Shown here piece by piece: positions 53,978 to 64,000 of a stretch of DNA of 64,000 bases; position 1 is the stretch's first letter, and every line of letters starts with the position of its first letter. Source of the DNA: Prorocentrum cordatum (taxonomy: Eukaryota > Sar > Dinophyceae > Prorocentrales > Prorocentraceae); assembly GCA_963575745.1 (NCBI GenBank), contig CAUYUJ010000909.1, positions 5,001 to 69,000 on the forward strand, given 5' to 3'. Under the pieces are notes generated by a model. It saw only the letters and a program-made list of their open reading frames with translations. It was not told the DNA's origin and made no database searches. Made by a program: the position numbers and the translations under genes.

Positions 53978-56009
53978 GACAACCATCATCGGCGTCGGCA
54001 TCACCACCGTCGTCATCGTCATCGTCATCGTGATCAGCATCAGCATAATCATCAGCATCATCACAATAATAATCATCACCACCAGCATCATCATCATCAT
54101 CAGCATCATCATCGTCAGCATCATCGTCGGATACATGTTCGCAACAAGATGCATTATCGTCAGAATTAGCAGCAGCAGCATCCTTAGCATCAGCCGCATT
54201 AGCATCATCAACATCATTGTCACCAGCATCATAACCAGCACCATCATCAGTATCCGCAGTATCAACATTATCTGCCCAGCAGCATCTTCAGCAGCATCTT
54301 CACCAGCATCAACATCATCGCCATCGTAATCGCCATCATCAACATCGTCATCGTGAGCATCTTCCTCTCTTTCACCCTTACCCACCTCAACATCCTCATT
54401 ATCCGTATGCTCGGCATCATCATCAGCGTCATCGTCATCAGCAGCATCATCAACATCGTCATCATCATCAACGTAGTCATCATCCGCATCATCAGCATCA
54501 TCATTATCATCATCACTGGCGTCATCATTACCATCATCATCACAATCGGCACCATCATCAACATCAGTATCACCAACATCCTCACCATCAGCATCACCAT
54601 CATCATCACCATCAGCATGCATCATCGTCATCATCTTAATCAGCAGCATCATCTTCACCACCATCATCATCATCATCATCATACTCATCAACATCATCAT
54701 CAGTATCATCAACATCATCATCATCAGCATCATCATCATAATCAATATCATCATCATCATCATCATCATCATCAGCATCATCATCATCACCTCCCTCATC
54801 ATCGCCACCATCGCCAGCATCATCATCATCATCAGCTGAAGCATCACGCTCATCATCATCCACATCATCAGCATCATCATCGTAGTCGCAATCCGCATCC
54901 TCAGCAGCCTCAGTATCATCACCACCACCATCAGCATCATCAGCTCCGCCCCAATCGTTACCACCATCAGAGTTTCCATCAGAATCATCAGAATCACCCT
55001 CAGCATCCTCATCTGTCCCATCATCATCAGCATCATCATCATCCGCATTCTCATCGTAAGACGAATGATCATCCTCCTCATCATCAGCGGCATCATCGTC
55101 GGCATCAGCAGCAACCTTATTTACATGCTCGACATCCGCATCATCGTCAAGATGATCATCATGCTCAGCACCATCGCCAGCATCATGACAATAAGGATAA
55201 TAATAACTTCGAAAACTAATAATCAGCATCATCATCACCATTCTCGTCATCAGCATCATCATAATCATCATCATCATCATCATCATCAGCAGCGTCGTCG
55301 TCATCATCGTTGCCGTCGTCATCATCACCATCATTATCGACATCGTCATCATCGTCATTGTCATCGCATTTATCATCATCAACAGCCTCATCATCAGCAT
55401 CATCATCACCACCATCATCATCGGCATCATGATCATCAGCATAACATGCATGTCCAATATCATAATCATCATCAGCAGCATCATCATCATCATCGTCGTC
55501 ATCTTCATCCCCATCCGCATCCTCATCACTAGCATCCACATCATCATCAACAGAATACTCGTCGTCATCCGCATACTCAGCATCATCAGCATCATAATCA
55601 TCATCGTCATCATGATCACCATCATCATCATCATCATCATCAGCATCATCACCATCATCATCATCGTCATCATCAGAATCATCATCAGAGTCCCCATCCT
55701 CAGCATCCTCAGCACCATAACCGTCGTCAGCATCATCAGCGTCGCCATCATCGTCATCACCATCCTCCTCACCATAATCATCAACATGATCAGAATCTGC
55801 ATCATCAGCACCATCGTCATCAGCCTCATCGCCAGCCTCATCCTCATCCGCACCCGCATCCTCATCAGCATCACCAGCATCCGCATACCCATCATCATCA
55901 CCACCATCATCATCACCACCACCATTGTCATCATCAGAATCATCATTATCAGTATCATCATCATGAACATCATAAGTATCATCATCGACATCATCATCAC
56001 CATTATCGC

Positions 56010-56046
<37 letters not shown>

Positions 56047-56049
56047 GTT

Positions 56050-56085
<36 letters not shown>
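53640..56085. repeat. 2.4-kb imperfect (ATC/CAT)n tract
   Basis: ATC triplets with CAG, CGT and ACC variants throughout, ending in (GTC)n at 56045-56080. Open frames of up to 657 residues run through it (Met, Ile, His, Asp polymers); they reflect the absence of stop triplets, not coding. Confidence 0.95.
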
Positions 56086-56088
<3 letters not shown>

Positions 56089-56229
56089 TGCGCCGCTGCC
56101 GGCGACGCGGCGGGCGACGGCGCCGCCCCTGGCCGAGGCCCGAAGGGCGGGGCGCCCCCGTCGAGGCCGCCGAACGGCCTGGCGGCCTCCGGCTGCGGGC
56201 TCGCCAGGGGGGTGAACGAAGTCCTGTCC

Positions 56230-56500
56230 TCGTGATCCTGGAGGAGGGCGAAAGAGGAGAGGGGAAGCGGAAGGAGAGAGGTGGGAGAGGAGGAGGAGGA
56301 GGAGGAGGAGGAGGAGGAGGTGAAAGAGGAGGAGGAGGAGGAGGAGGAGGTGGAGGTGGAGGAGGTGGAGGAGGAGTAGGAAGAGGAGGGGATGGAGGAG
56401 GAGGAGGAGGAGGAGAGGAGGAGGAGGAGGGATAATGAAGAGGAGGAGGAGGAGGAGGAAGGCGGGGGAGGAGAGAGAGGAGGGGGAGGGAATGCTACAG
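56230..56500. repeat. (GGA)n microsatellite
   Basis: Imperfect GGA triplets. A CGCCGC-rich unique stretch (56085-56229) precedes it. Confidence 0.9.
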
Positions 56501-58730
56501 GCCAGAACCCGAAGTCGGGCTCATTGTAAAAGGAGGGGGAGGAGCGGATCGGATCGGCGATCCGCGGAGGGGCCCGTCCAGGGGCCGTCAGGCAGGGGGG
56601 TTGCAGCACTCATCAGCACTGCAGCCCAGGAGTGGGAGGACGGGGAAGGAGGCAGTAGGGTGAGCGGGGGAAAGGTGGGGAGAAGAGAGGGAGAAATGGG
56701 AGGGTGAGGGGAGGAGTGGGAGGAGCTGCTGCTTTTTTTCCAGATCACTGATGGGCATAATCGGTGGGGAGGGTGGCTCCGATCGCGCCACGGCGGGGGT
56801 GCGCCGCGAGCGCCAGGCCTGCGAACGCCACAACAGAATGCGACTCGGTCAACGCGACGTGCCTGACAGCGCCGCAGCGTGTGCCTCAATAGCTTTCGAG
56901 CGGCACAGAACGCTTGCGAGCACCATCAAAACTCATATGAGCACCAGTGTGGCCTCTGACCGCAAAGTGCCTACGAGCACCAGCGTGTCTGCGAAAGCGC
57001 CACAGCCTGTGCACGACACGACGCCCTTGAAGGCAAAGGAAGGCACCTTTGACCACCACGCGGCGAGTGAAGTTGGACCTTGCCAGTACAGCTCAGACGT
57101 GCGAGCGCCACACGTTTGCACAGCAATGCGCATCCTCCTTCTTTTCCTCCTCCTCCTCATCGTCCTCCTCCTCGCTCGGAGAGGCCCGCTCGGCGGGGCC
57201 ACGCGGAGGGCCCCTGGGAAGGCTCCCGCAGAGCACCGCGAGATGCAGCGAGGCATCGCCGCGCGGACGGAGACACCTGAAAGGCACCTGCGCGGCTTCG
57301 GACAGCACCCGCATTCACCAGAACATGGAGGCTGGCGATCGGCGCTCACAGGTGGCAGATTTGATACGTTCAGCACCTGAGATTCTGGTTGTCTGGCTCG
57401 TCCCCCGGCGTTTCCAGAGCCCAAACCCTGGCTTCCGCGCGGCACTGGGCACCAGCAAGGCACCCGAAGGCAGCATCCGAAACTGGAGCGCTTGCGGAAC
57501 CCGAAATCCGACGCCCATGCGGTGCTGGGCCGTCCCACAAGGCACCGCAAGGCACACAAAGGCATCCAATGATTGATGGAGATAGGTTATCGACGCTCGA
57601 ACGTATCAGACTCAGTACGTTAGTTGATTACTTGCGATTATGAATGTCCTCTGGCTCGCGTGCTCCCAAGCGCTTCCGGAGCCCCAAACCCAGCATCTAC
57701 GCGGCACTAAACAGCACCCGCAAACACCGCGAGGCATCCAAAAGCAACCGCCAGCTGCAGGGAAGCGCACACAAGAAACTGGGAGGCACTCGAAGCCCCT
57801 CCGGCCATGTCCCACCCAGGCTGGCCGCCCCCCGCCGCTGCCCGCCCGGATGCGTCCGCCAGCAAACTCGGCAGTGGCATAGCCAGTGGGAGTCGAGGAC
57901 CACGGGAGGCGCACTTCCTCCGCTCGCGCCGCTGGTGGGGCGCATGCGCTGGCTGCGAAGAGATGGCGTCTCTGGAAGGGGCGTGCGAGCCCAAGATGGG
58001 CCAAGCGGCAAGTCGGCTACCAGCCTCCAGGAGGCTCGGCTTCCCCGTGCGGTGGCAAAGCGCCGAGTCCGTCGAGGCCGTGTACAGCTGCACAGGTTGG
58101 TGGAGACCGCAATCAGTCTTGGCTGGGCAGGTGGCGGTGTGCTGGCTGGCAGGCACGGTGCACAACGTGACGGTGCGCAAAACCTGCAGCTGAGGGCTGA
58201 GCCTGGCCAAGGCCCAAAGGGCAAGCAAGGCAGGCGCGGGGCAGCTGCCCTCAAGTTCCATAACGATGTTGAGTATCCTATGTTGTCGCAATTATCATGC
58301 GTTTCTGCTGTGGCGTCGAGATCATAATACGATTGCTTGTACGTGCGATGGCAGGTGGAGTGATGCTCATTTACCGTCAGCGTTCCCGCTTGGTATAACT
58401 ACCCGAGCCAGTTGCGTTAGATGTTGTCTTCATGTCTCGCTCTCGTGGCAGTCACATGCATTGCTGTCGGCGGGACATCAATTTGTAGACGCTTGTACTG
58501 CACAACGCTGTAACGCATCCATCTCGCAGGCAGTGCACTTCCTTTTCTTCGCTCAGTTGTTGTGGACATCCTTTTTCAATCGTCTTAGACGTTCACGGGT
58601 TGACAGAGGCATTTGCAAGGAGGGGCGGAGCAACCAGGGGTTCCTATGTGGATAAGCTCTGCACGGAGTGAGCAAGCTCTCATTGCTCACTCCGGCGGTG
58701 AGAGTTCTCGGCCGAAGCATATCCCGAACC
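56501..58730. other. No gene; diffuse GCGAGCACCA-type repeats
   Basis: Positions 56880-57030 have repeated GCGAGCACCA / TGCGAAAGCGCCAC motifs; similar ones occur at 59670-59760 and 63000-63180. 57430-57560 and 57660-57790 share a GGCACTGGGCACCAGCAAGG / GGCACTAAACAGCACCCGCA pattern. Frames up to 227 residues exist on both strands here without recognisable domains, so I do not call a gene. Confidence 0.5.
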
Positions 58731-58731
58731 A

Positions 58732-59545
58732 TCTCCTCCTCCTCCTCCTCCTCCTCCTCCTCCTGCTCCTCCTCCTACTCCTCCTTCTCCTCAGCATCAT
58801 CCTCCTCATCCTCCTCATACGCCTCCGCCTCCAGCTCCGCCTCTCTCCTCCGCCTCCTCCCTCCTCCTCCTCCGCAACCCCCTCCTCCTCCTCCCCCTCC
58901 TCCTCCTCCTCCTCCTCCTCCTCCTCCTCCTCCTCCTCCTCCTCCTCCTCCTCCTCCCTCCTCCTCCTCCTCCTCCTCCTCCTCCTCCTCCTCCTCTCCT
59001 CCTCCTCCCTCCTCCCCTCCTCCTCTCCTCCTCCTCCTCCTCCTCCTCCTCCTCCTCCTCCTCCTCCTCCTCCTCCCCTCCTCCTCCTCCTCCTCCTCCT
59101 CCTCCTCTCCTCCTCCTCCTCCTCCTCTCCTCCTCCTCCTCCTCCGCCTCCTCCTCCTCCTCCTCCTCCTCCTCCTCTCCTCCTCCTCCTCCTCCTCCTC
59201 CGCCTCCTCCTCCTCCTCCTCTCCTCCTCCTCCTCCTCCTCCTCCTCCTCCTCCCCTCCTCCTCCTCCTCCTCCTCCTCTCCTCCTCCCTCCTCCTCCTC
59301 CTCCTCCTCCTCCTCCTCCTCCTCCTCCGCCTCCTCCTCCTCCTCATCCTCCTCCTCCTCCTCCTCCATCCTCCTCCTCCTCCCTCCTCCTCCTCCTCCT
59401 CCTCCTCCTCCTCCTCATCCTCCTCCTCCTCCGCCTGCTCCTGCTCCTCCTCTCCTCTCCTCCTCCTCCTCCTCCTCCTCCTCCTCCTCCTCCTCCTCTC
59501 CTCCGCCTCCGCCTCCGCCTCCTCCTCCCCCTCCTCATCAGCATC
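58732..59545. repeat. 0.8-kb (CTC)n tract
   Basis: CTC triplets with single-base slips (CCTCTCCTCC, CCTCCCTCC) that shift the frame repeatedly. Confidence 0.95.
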
Positions 59546-59929
59546 AGCATCATTCCCCCCGTGGGCAGCAGTACCGTACGAGCGCAATAACTTGCCCGCT
59601 AGCTTCATATTCCGCCGACGACAAATGAAGACATGGTGCCAGTGGGCCACCGCCGCTTCCCAACAACACCGCGTCACGCGAGCACGCAACACTGCGGCCG
59701 CGAGCCCCAGCGTCAGCACCACAGCTTGCGAGCACTACAGCCTGCTTCTGCACACCATTGTCCATGCGGAGACCACACGGTGAAGAAAGTCATACCCTAC
59801 AAACACCGCAGTGGCGTGCGATCACCACGCGAATGCACAACAGCATGCCCCCCCCTGCCACTGGCACGAAAGCGGTGAGCTCTTGAGAGCTGCCCGAAAC
59901 CTTGGAGACTGTCTCCAGAGCCAACTCAG
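59546..59929. other. No gene
   Basis: Unique-looking, with the GCGAGCAC-type motifs mentioned above. No gene is supported. Confidence 0.5.
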
Positions 59930-61045
59930 ATGGCCAAAGAGGGCCCCGCAGAGGTCCACGACAGCTTCAAGACGGTCCCATGTGATCCCAAGACGGCCCA
60001 AGGGGCCCACTAGATGCCCCAAGAGAGCCCCAAGAGCACTCCCAAGAGGGTCCCAAGAGGCAAAAATCATGTCATCCCTTCAAGAAAACACATGTGCTCA
60101 GCACATACGCCTCTTAGGCATCCCCAGCGTCCACGACGGTCGAGGAGGCTCCCAAGATCGCCCCAAGACAGCCCAAGAGGCCTCCAAGAGGGACCCAAGA
60201 CGCCTCCACAGGGCCCCATAGGCTGCCCAAGAGGCGTCCAGAACGGCCCAAGAGAGCCCCAAGGTGGCCCAAGAGGGGGAAATCGAGCGGGGATTTCGAG
60301 CCCTCCGCCCCAAGGAGGCCTCCTAGATTGCCCCCAAGAGGCCCCCAAGAAGCCGCAGAAGGCACCTGAAAGGCCCGACTAGGCCCCGAAGAGGACTCTG
60401 CGAGGCCCCCGAAAGTCCCCGCGACGCCCCGAAAACTGTCTCCAGGAGGATTCCGAGAGGTATCTCAAGAGGTCCCAACAGCATCCAAGAAGCCTCTGAC
60501 CTACAACCCAGGCACGGTGGCGAGATGGGCCGATGGCCACCAGATCCGCCGCCCCCTTTGGTTTGCCACCGAGGTGCACGGCGTGCTAGATGTCTGCGAG
60601 GTTGACGGTTTGTTTCATAAGAACCCCCTGGGGCTTCAGCCCAGCCCGCTGGCCACGCGGAATTCCCCAAAAAGCCCAACTCCATTGGACCGATCGCCTC
60701 CAAGACAAGATGGCCTCCAAGACGGTCCCTAGATGCCTCCAAGACCACCAAGTGGTCCAAGAGAGCCCAAGACGGTCCAAGAGGCTTCCAAGAGAAGAGG
60801 CCACCCATAGGTCCCAAGAGGCCTCCAGAAAGGCCCGAAATGGCCAAAATCACTGATTCTCTTAAGTGTTTGAAGGGGTTTGGTATTTGCTTCAAGACGG
60901 CCTTCTGGCGGCCCAAGAGGCCTCCAAGATGGCCCAAGGACCGCCCAAGAGGCTCCCAAGACGGCCCTCAAAGGGCCCCAAGACGGCTCACGAGGTCTCC
61001 CAAACACCCAAGATGGCCTTCAAGACGACCGTGAAGCGCCCCAGG
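59930..61045. repeat. CCCAAGANGGC-type repeat, long tract
   Basis: Imperfect units of GCCCAAGAGGCNTCCAAGA over ~1.1 kb, broken by ~100-base unique parts at 60490-60660 and 60840-60890. Confidence 0.85.
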
Positions 61046-61049
61046 AGGG

Positions 61050-61136
61050 CCCAACATGATCGACCCACGAACCCGGAAAGGAATATAGAAATGTAAGGCA
61101 TGGCAACGTTTCAAGGACACCTGATTGGGCGACGGG
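61050..61136 (+). repeat. GACCCACGAACCCGGAAAGG module
   Basis: Same module as 19862. Followed here by the ~420-bp tandem duplication that contains the GTGCCAGGGG repeat. Confidence 0.8.
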
Positions 61137-61139
61137 CAA

Positions 61140-62030
61140 ATGCAATGCTGAATGTATCGATTTTGATGTACCGTGCCGAAGGCTGTGCTGTGCTGCGCCG
61201 TGCTGATGCTGAACTGCGATGTGCCATGCCGCGAATGTGCTCTGTAGCGTTGTGGATCGAGTCCTCCTTTGCACCCGAGTCCTGACCGAACTGATCTGGA
61301 TCTTAAGCTCGAGCTGCCTCAGCACATAGTAGCTGCCCCAGAGCTAATTGGCAGGGGAACATGCCAGGAGGACGCGCCGCGGAACGTCCCAAGCGACACG
61401 CTAGGCGACGTGCCAGGGGACGTGCCACGGGGACGCACTGCGGGACGTGCCAAGGGGACGCGCTACGGAACGTGCCAATGGACGTGCCAATGGACGTGCC
61501 AGGAGACGCGCCGCGCGAAGTGCCAGGGGGACTCGCCACAGGACGCGCCACGGAACGTGCCAGGTTGCAATGCTGAATGTATCGATCTTAATGTACAGTG
61601 CAGAGGCTGTGCTGTTGTGCGCCGTGCTGAATTGCGATGTGCCATGCCGCGATTGTGCTCTACAGCGTTGTGGATCGAGTCCTCTTTTGCATCCGAGTCC
61701 TGGCCGAACTGATATGGATCGTAAGCACGAACTGCCTGAGCACATAGTAGCTGCCCCCGAGCTGATTGACAGGGGGGCATGCCAGGAGGACGCGCCGCGG
61801 AACGGAACGTGCCAAGGGCCGCGCCAGGCGATGTGCCAGGAGACGTGCCATGGCCACGCACCGCGGGACGTGCCAAGGACGCGCTACGGAACGTGCCAAT
61901 GGACGTGCACCGCGCGACGTGCCAGGGGGACTCGCCACGGGACGCTCCGCGGAACGTGCCAGGCAACATGCCAAGCTGCAATGCTCAAGGTATCGATATT
62001 GATGTACCGTGCCGAGGGCTGTGCTGTGCC
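61140..62030. repeat. ~420-bp tandem duplication, 2.1 copies
   Basis: GCAATGCTGAATGTATCGAT (61140), GCAATGCTGAATGTATCGAT (61568) and GCAATGCTCAAGGTATCGAT (61978) open successive copies. Each holds GTTGTGGATCGAGTCCTC, CAGCACATAGTAGCTGCCCC and a GTGCCAGGNGGACGCGCC tract. Confidence 0.85.
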
Positions 62031-62032
62031 TG

Positions 62033-62365
62033 GGCAACCTGGACACGTGAAAACACGCGTTTCGCTCAAGACGTTCTCAGCACATCCTCACGCTAGACAT
62101 CCGCATGGGCAACCTGGACACGTGCAAACAAGCGTCTCGATCGAGACTTCCTCGACACATCCTCATGCTAGGCATCCGCCTGGGCGACCTGGACACGTGA
62201 AAACAAGCCTCTGGTTCGAGAAATCCTCAACAAATCCTCATGCTAGACATCTGCCTGGGCAACCTGGAGGCGTGAAACCAAGCGTCTCGCTCGAGACATC
62301 CTCAAGACCTGGGCACGTGAAAACAAGCATTTCACATGAGAGATCCTCTGAATTCAGGTCCCCAT
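62033..62365. repeat. ~75-bp tandem repeat, about five units
   Basis: Units around GGGCAACCTGGACACGTGAA, AACAAGCGTCTCGCTCGAGA and CATCCTCACGCTAGACATCC. They contain the same CTCGAGACATCCTC core as the dispersed repeat downstream. Confidence 0.85.
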
Positions 62366-62389
62366 GAGAGGACAACATTTAACACAAAA

Positions 62390-62592
62390 CAAGCGTTTCG
62401 CTCGAGACATCCTCAACAAATTCTGAAAAACAAGCGTTTCGCTAGGGACATCCTGAAATTTTAATTCGCCGGCCTCCTTCGACCTCGATATTTATCAGGG
62501 AAAAATTTCGCCGGCCTCCTTCAAGTTGGGCACCGGGCACATGTTTACATACTAAAAGAGAACCCTGGGCTCACGCCCTTTCCGGGAAAAAT
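62390..62592 (+). repeat. Dispersed repeat ending in ACTAAAAGAGAACCCTGGG
   Basis: Third full copy of the family at 18885 and 20640. Confidence 0.85.
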
Positions 62593-62599
62593 GGCCAGA

Positions 62600-62775
62600 G
62601 AGGCTCCCAAGACGGCTTCCGACGGCGTCAGACGGGCCAGGAACGCCGTAAGACGGCCAAAGAGGCCCCCGAGAAGCCCTCAAAGGCCCCCAAGAGGCCC
62701 AAGGAAGCCCAAGAGGCCTCCAAGAGGCCCACAGGAAGCACCCAGGAGGCCCCAAGAATGACCGAAGAAGCTCCC
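62600..62775. repeat. CCCAAGANGGC-type repeat
   Basis: Short copy of the dispersed family. Confidence 0.8.
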
Positions 62776-63572
62776 AAGAGGTCTCCTCATCCTTCTCCTC
62801 ATCCTCAATTTCCACCTCTCTCCTCATCATCCTCGTCCTCCCACACGTGTTCGCCGAAGGGCTTCCATAACGGCAGGAGGAACGCATGGTCCAATAGAGT
62901 GGCCAAACTTTCCCTAAGCGTTTGGCCACACAGGCGTGTCCCAAAAGGCAGCGGGCGCCGGTGACTCGCCGTGGGCGCCGTCGGCCAGAAGCATCACCAG
63001 TATGACTGTGCACTCCGCAGTGGCCTGTGAGCGCCGTGTTAGCTTTGGAGAACCACGGCATGCCTGTGAACACCACGGCTTTCCTGCGAGCGCGGCGTCA
63101 ACCCGCGGGCTCCACGAAAGGACCGCGAGCACCACCCGGTGCCCGCGAATGTCGCGGCCGCCTGCGAGCGCCGCGTGGCCGCCGCCGTGAAGTAGTCTCC
63201 GGGGCGGGGGGGGGCTGAAGCGGGGCCGCTCGCGGGGCCATTGCCCAGCTGAGACACGGCAAACAGAAGCTCGAGGAGGGGGAGGAGGGGGAGAAAGGGG
63301 ATGGACGAGGTGGAGGAGGCGCGGAGCCAAAAGGAGCAGCAGCAACAGGAGCAGCGGGAGGGGAGAAAAGTGGCGAGTGCACTCTTGCCATCGTGCTCCT
63401 TCTTCTTCCTGCGGTTCTGGGACCGGTCCCTCTTGCCTGGGCTGGGCGGAGCAAGAGGAGGAGCAGGAGGAGGAGAAGGACGACGACAACGACGATGAAC
63501 AACGGGGGAGGGGAGAAGGAGACGGAGAGAGCGGGGGGAGGAAGGGGAAGGCCAGAAATGACGAGAGGGACA
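62776..63572. other. No gene; GCGAGCACCACGG-type repeats
   Basis: Degenerate 20-30-base units (CTGTGAACACCACGGC, CTGCGAGCGCGGCG, CCGCGAGCACCACC) at 63000-63180, then GGA-rich sequence to 63550. No gene is supported. Confidence 0.55.
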
Positions 63573-63800
63573 ACATGATGGACCCACGAACCCGGAAAGG
63601 GATATAGACATGTGGAGCATGGGCACGTTTTCACGATACCCAACGGGGCAACACCTCACGAAACATCCCACGAGACACCTCAAAACGAAACATCCACGAG
63701 ACACCTCACGAAATCCGCGGACACCTCACAATGCTTCCAAGAGACACCCCCGAAAACATTCCACGAGACACCCCGACAAACATCACGACGACAGGCAAAC
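63573..63800 (+). repeat. GACCCACGAACCC module plus 24-bp repeat
   Basis: Same order as 18412-18625 and 19862-20085: module, then CACGAGACACC..GAAACAT units with several small indels, leading into the 16-bp array. Confidence 0.8.
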
Positions 63801-63819
63801 CACTCAACCAGGCGGTGTG

Positions 63820-64000
63820 GTCTGCTGATGGTCGTGGCTGGGGTGTGTCGGCGGGGGTGGTCGTGCTGGGTGGGGTCGTGCTGGGGTGGGGTCGTGCTGG
63901 GGTGTGGTCGTGCTGGGGTGTGGTCGTGCTGGGGTGTGGTCGTGCTGGGGCGTGGTCGTGCTGGGGTGGGGTCGTGCTGGGGTGGGGTCGTGCTGGGGTG
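63820..64000. repeat. 16-bp minisatellite GTGGTCGTGCTGGGGT, array 3
   Basis: About 11 units; runs off the end of the window. Confidence 0.95.

Noticed and set aside
53765-55219. His-rich ORF (HHHQHH runs)
   Set aside because: CAT/CAC triplet frame, not a metal-binding protein.
54636-56609. 657-residue minus-strand ORF (Met/Asp-rich)
   Set aside because: Lies almost wholly in the ATC/CAT tract; lack of stop triplets explains its length.
57644-58327. 227-residue plus-strand ORF and 194-residue minus-strand ORF
   Set aside because: Both strands are open over the same bases, both are Arg/Ser/Ala-rich, and neither has a recognisable motif.
58613-59783. Pro/Leu/Ser ORFs over 300 residues
   Set aside because: Translations of the CTC tract with slippage; no domain.

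Overview
The window looks like nuclear DNA of a dinoflagellate. It is GC-rich and gene-poor and dominated by simple-sequence tracts, minisatellites and composite repeats. The few protein-like genes belong to uncharacterised families that I recognise, from memory only, as recurrent in predicted dinoflagellate proteomes (Prorocentrum, Polarella, Symbiodiniaceae). A degenerate match to the dinoflagellate spliced leader lies upstream of one gene. Species cannot be fixed from the sequence. There are no bacterial features: no operons, Shine-Dalgarno sites, rRNA, tRNA or CRISPR.

Layout. 1-24.2 kb is repeat territory: a 52-bp minisatellite, a ~160-bp tandem repeat, AGT trinucleotide blocks, arrays of 101-bp, 89-bp and 73-bp units, and several dispersed modules. 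25.0-27.0 kb (minus strand) holds a multi-pass membrane protein gene split by one in-frame TGA. 27.2-36.2 kb is repeats again, including a ~355-bp satellite interrupted by a 3.84-kb insertion with long inverted ends and a 9-bp target duplication.

36.255-49.907 kb is the most interesting part. A ~13.65-kb block is bounded by inverted termini and subterminal repeats, with a ~340-bp direct repeat outside each end. All its genes lie on the plus strand: (1) a large two-part protein (36.9-39.3 kb), (2) a small basic/acidic protein (39.8-40.5 kb), (3) an unrecognised multi-exon gene (41.0-43.0 kb) with a small foldback element in its presumed intron, (4) a Lys-rich fragment (44 kb), (5) a Lys/Ala-rich protein interrupted by a 95-A tract (44.8-46.3 kb), and (6) a transposase-like protein gene with a frameshift and a nonsense codon (47.3-49.5 kb). 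Five 30-bp palindromes at a ~41-bp period sit between genes 3 and 4. My working model is a large, decaying, CACTA/Plavaka-like DNA transposon with several accessory genes: gene 6 would supply DNA cleavage, while the subterminal motifs and palindromes would be binding sites for one or more accessory proteins. This is inference.

50.3-64 kb is again repeats: a 34-bp minisatellite, a 100-N assembly gap, a second 89-bp-type array, a 2.4-kb ATC/CAT tract, CTC tracts, CCAAGA-type repeats, and modular repeats ending in a 16-bp minisatellite. No gene is supported there.
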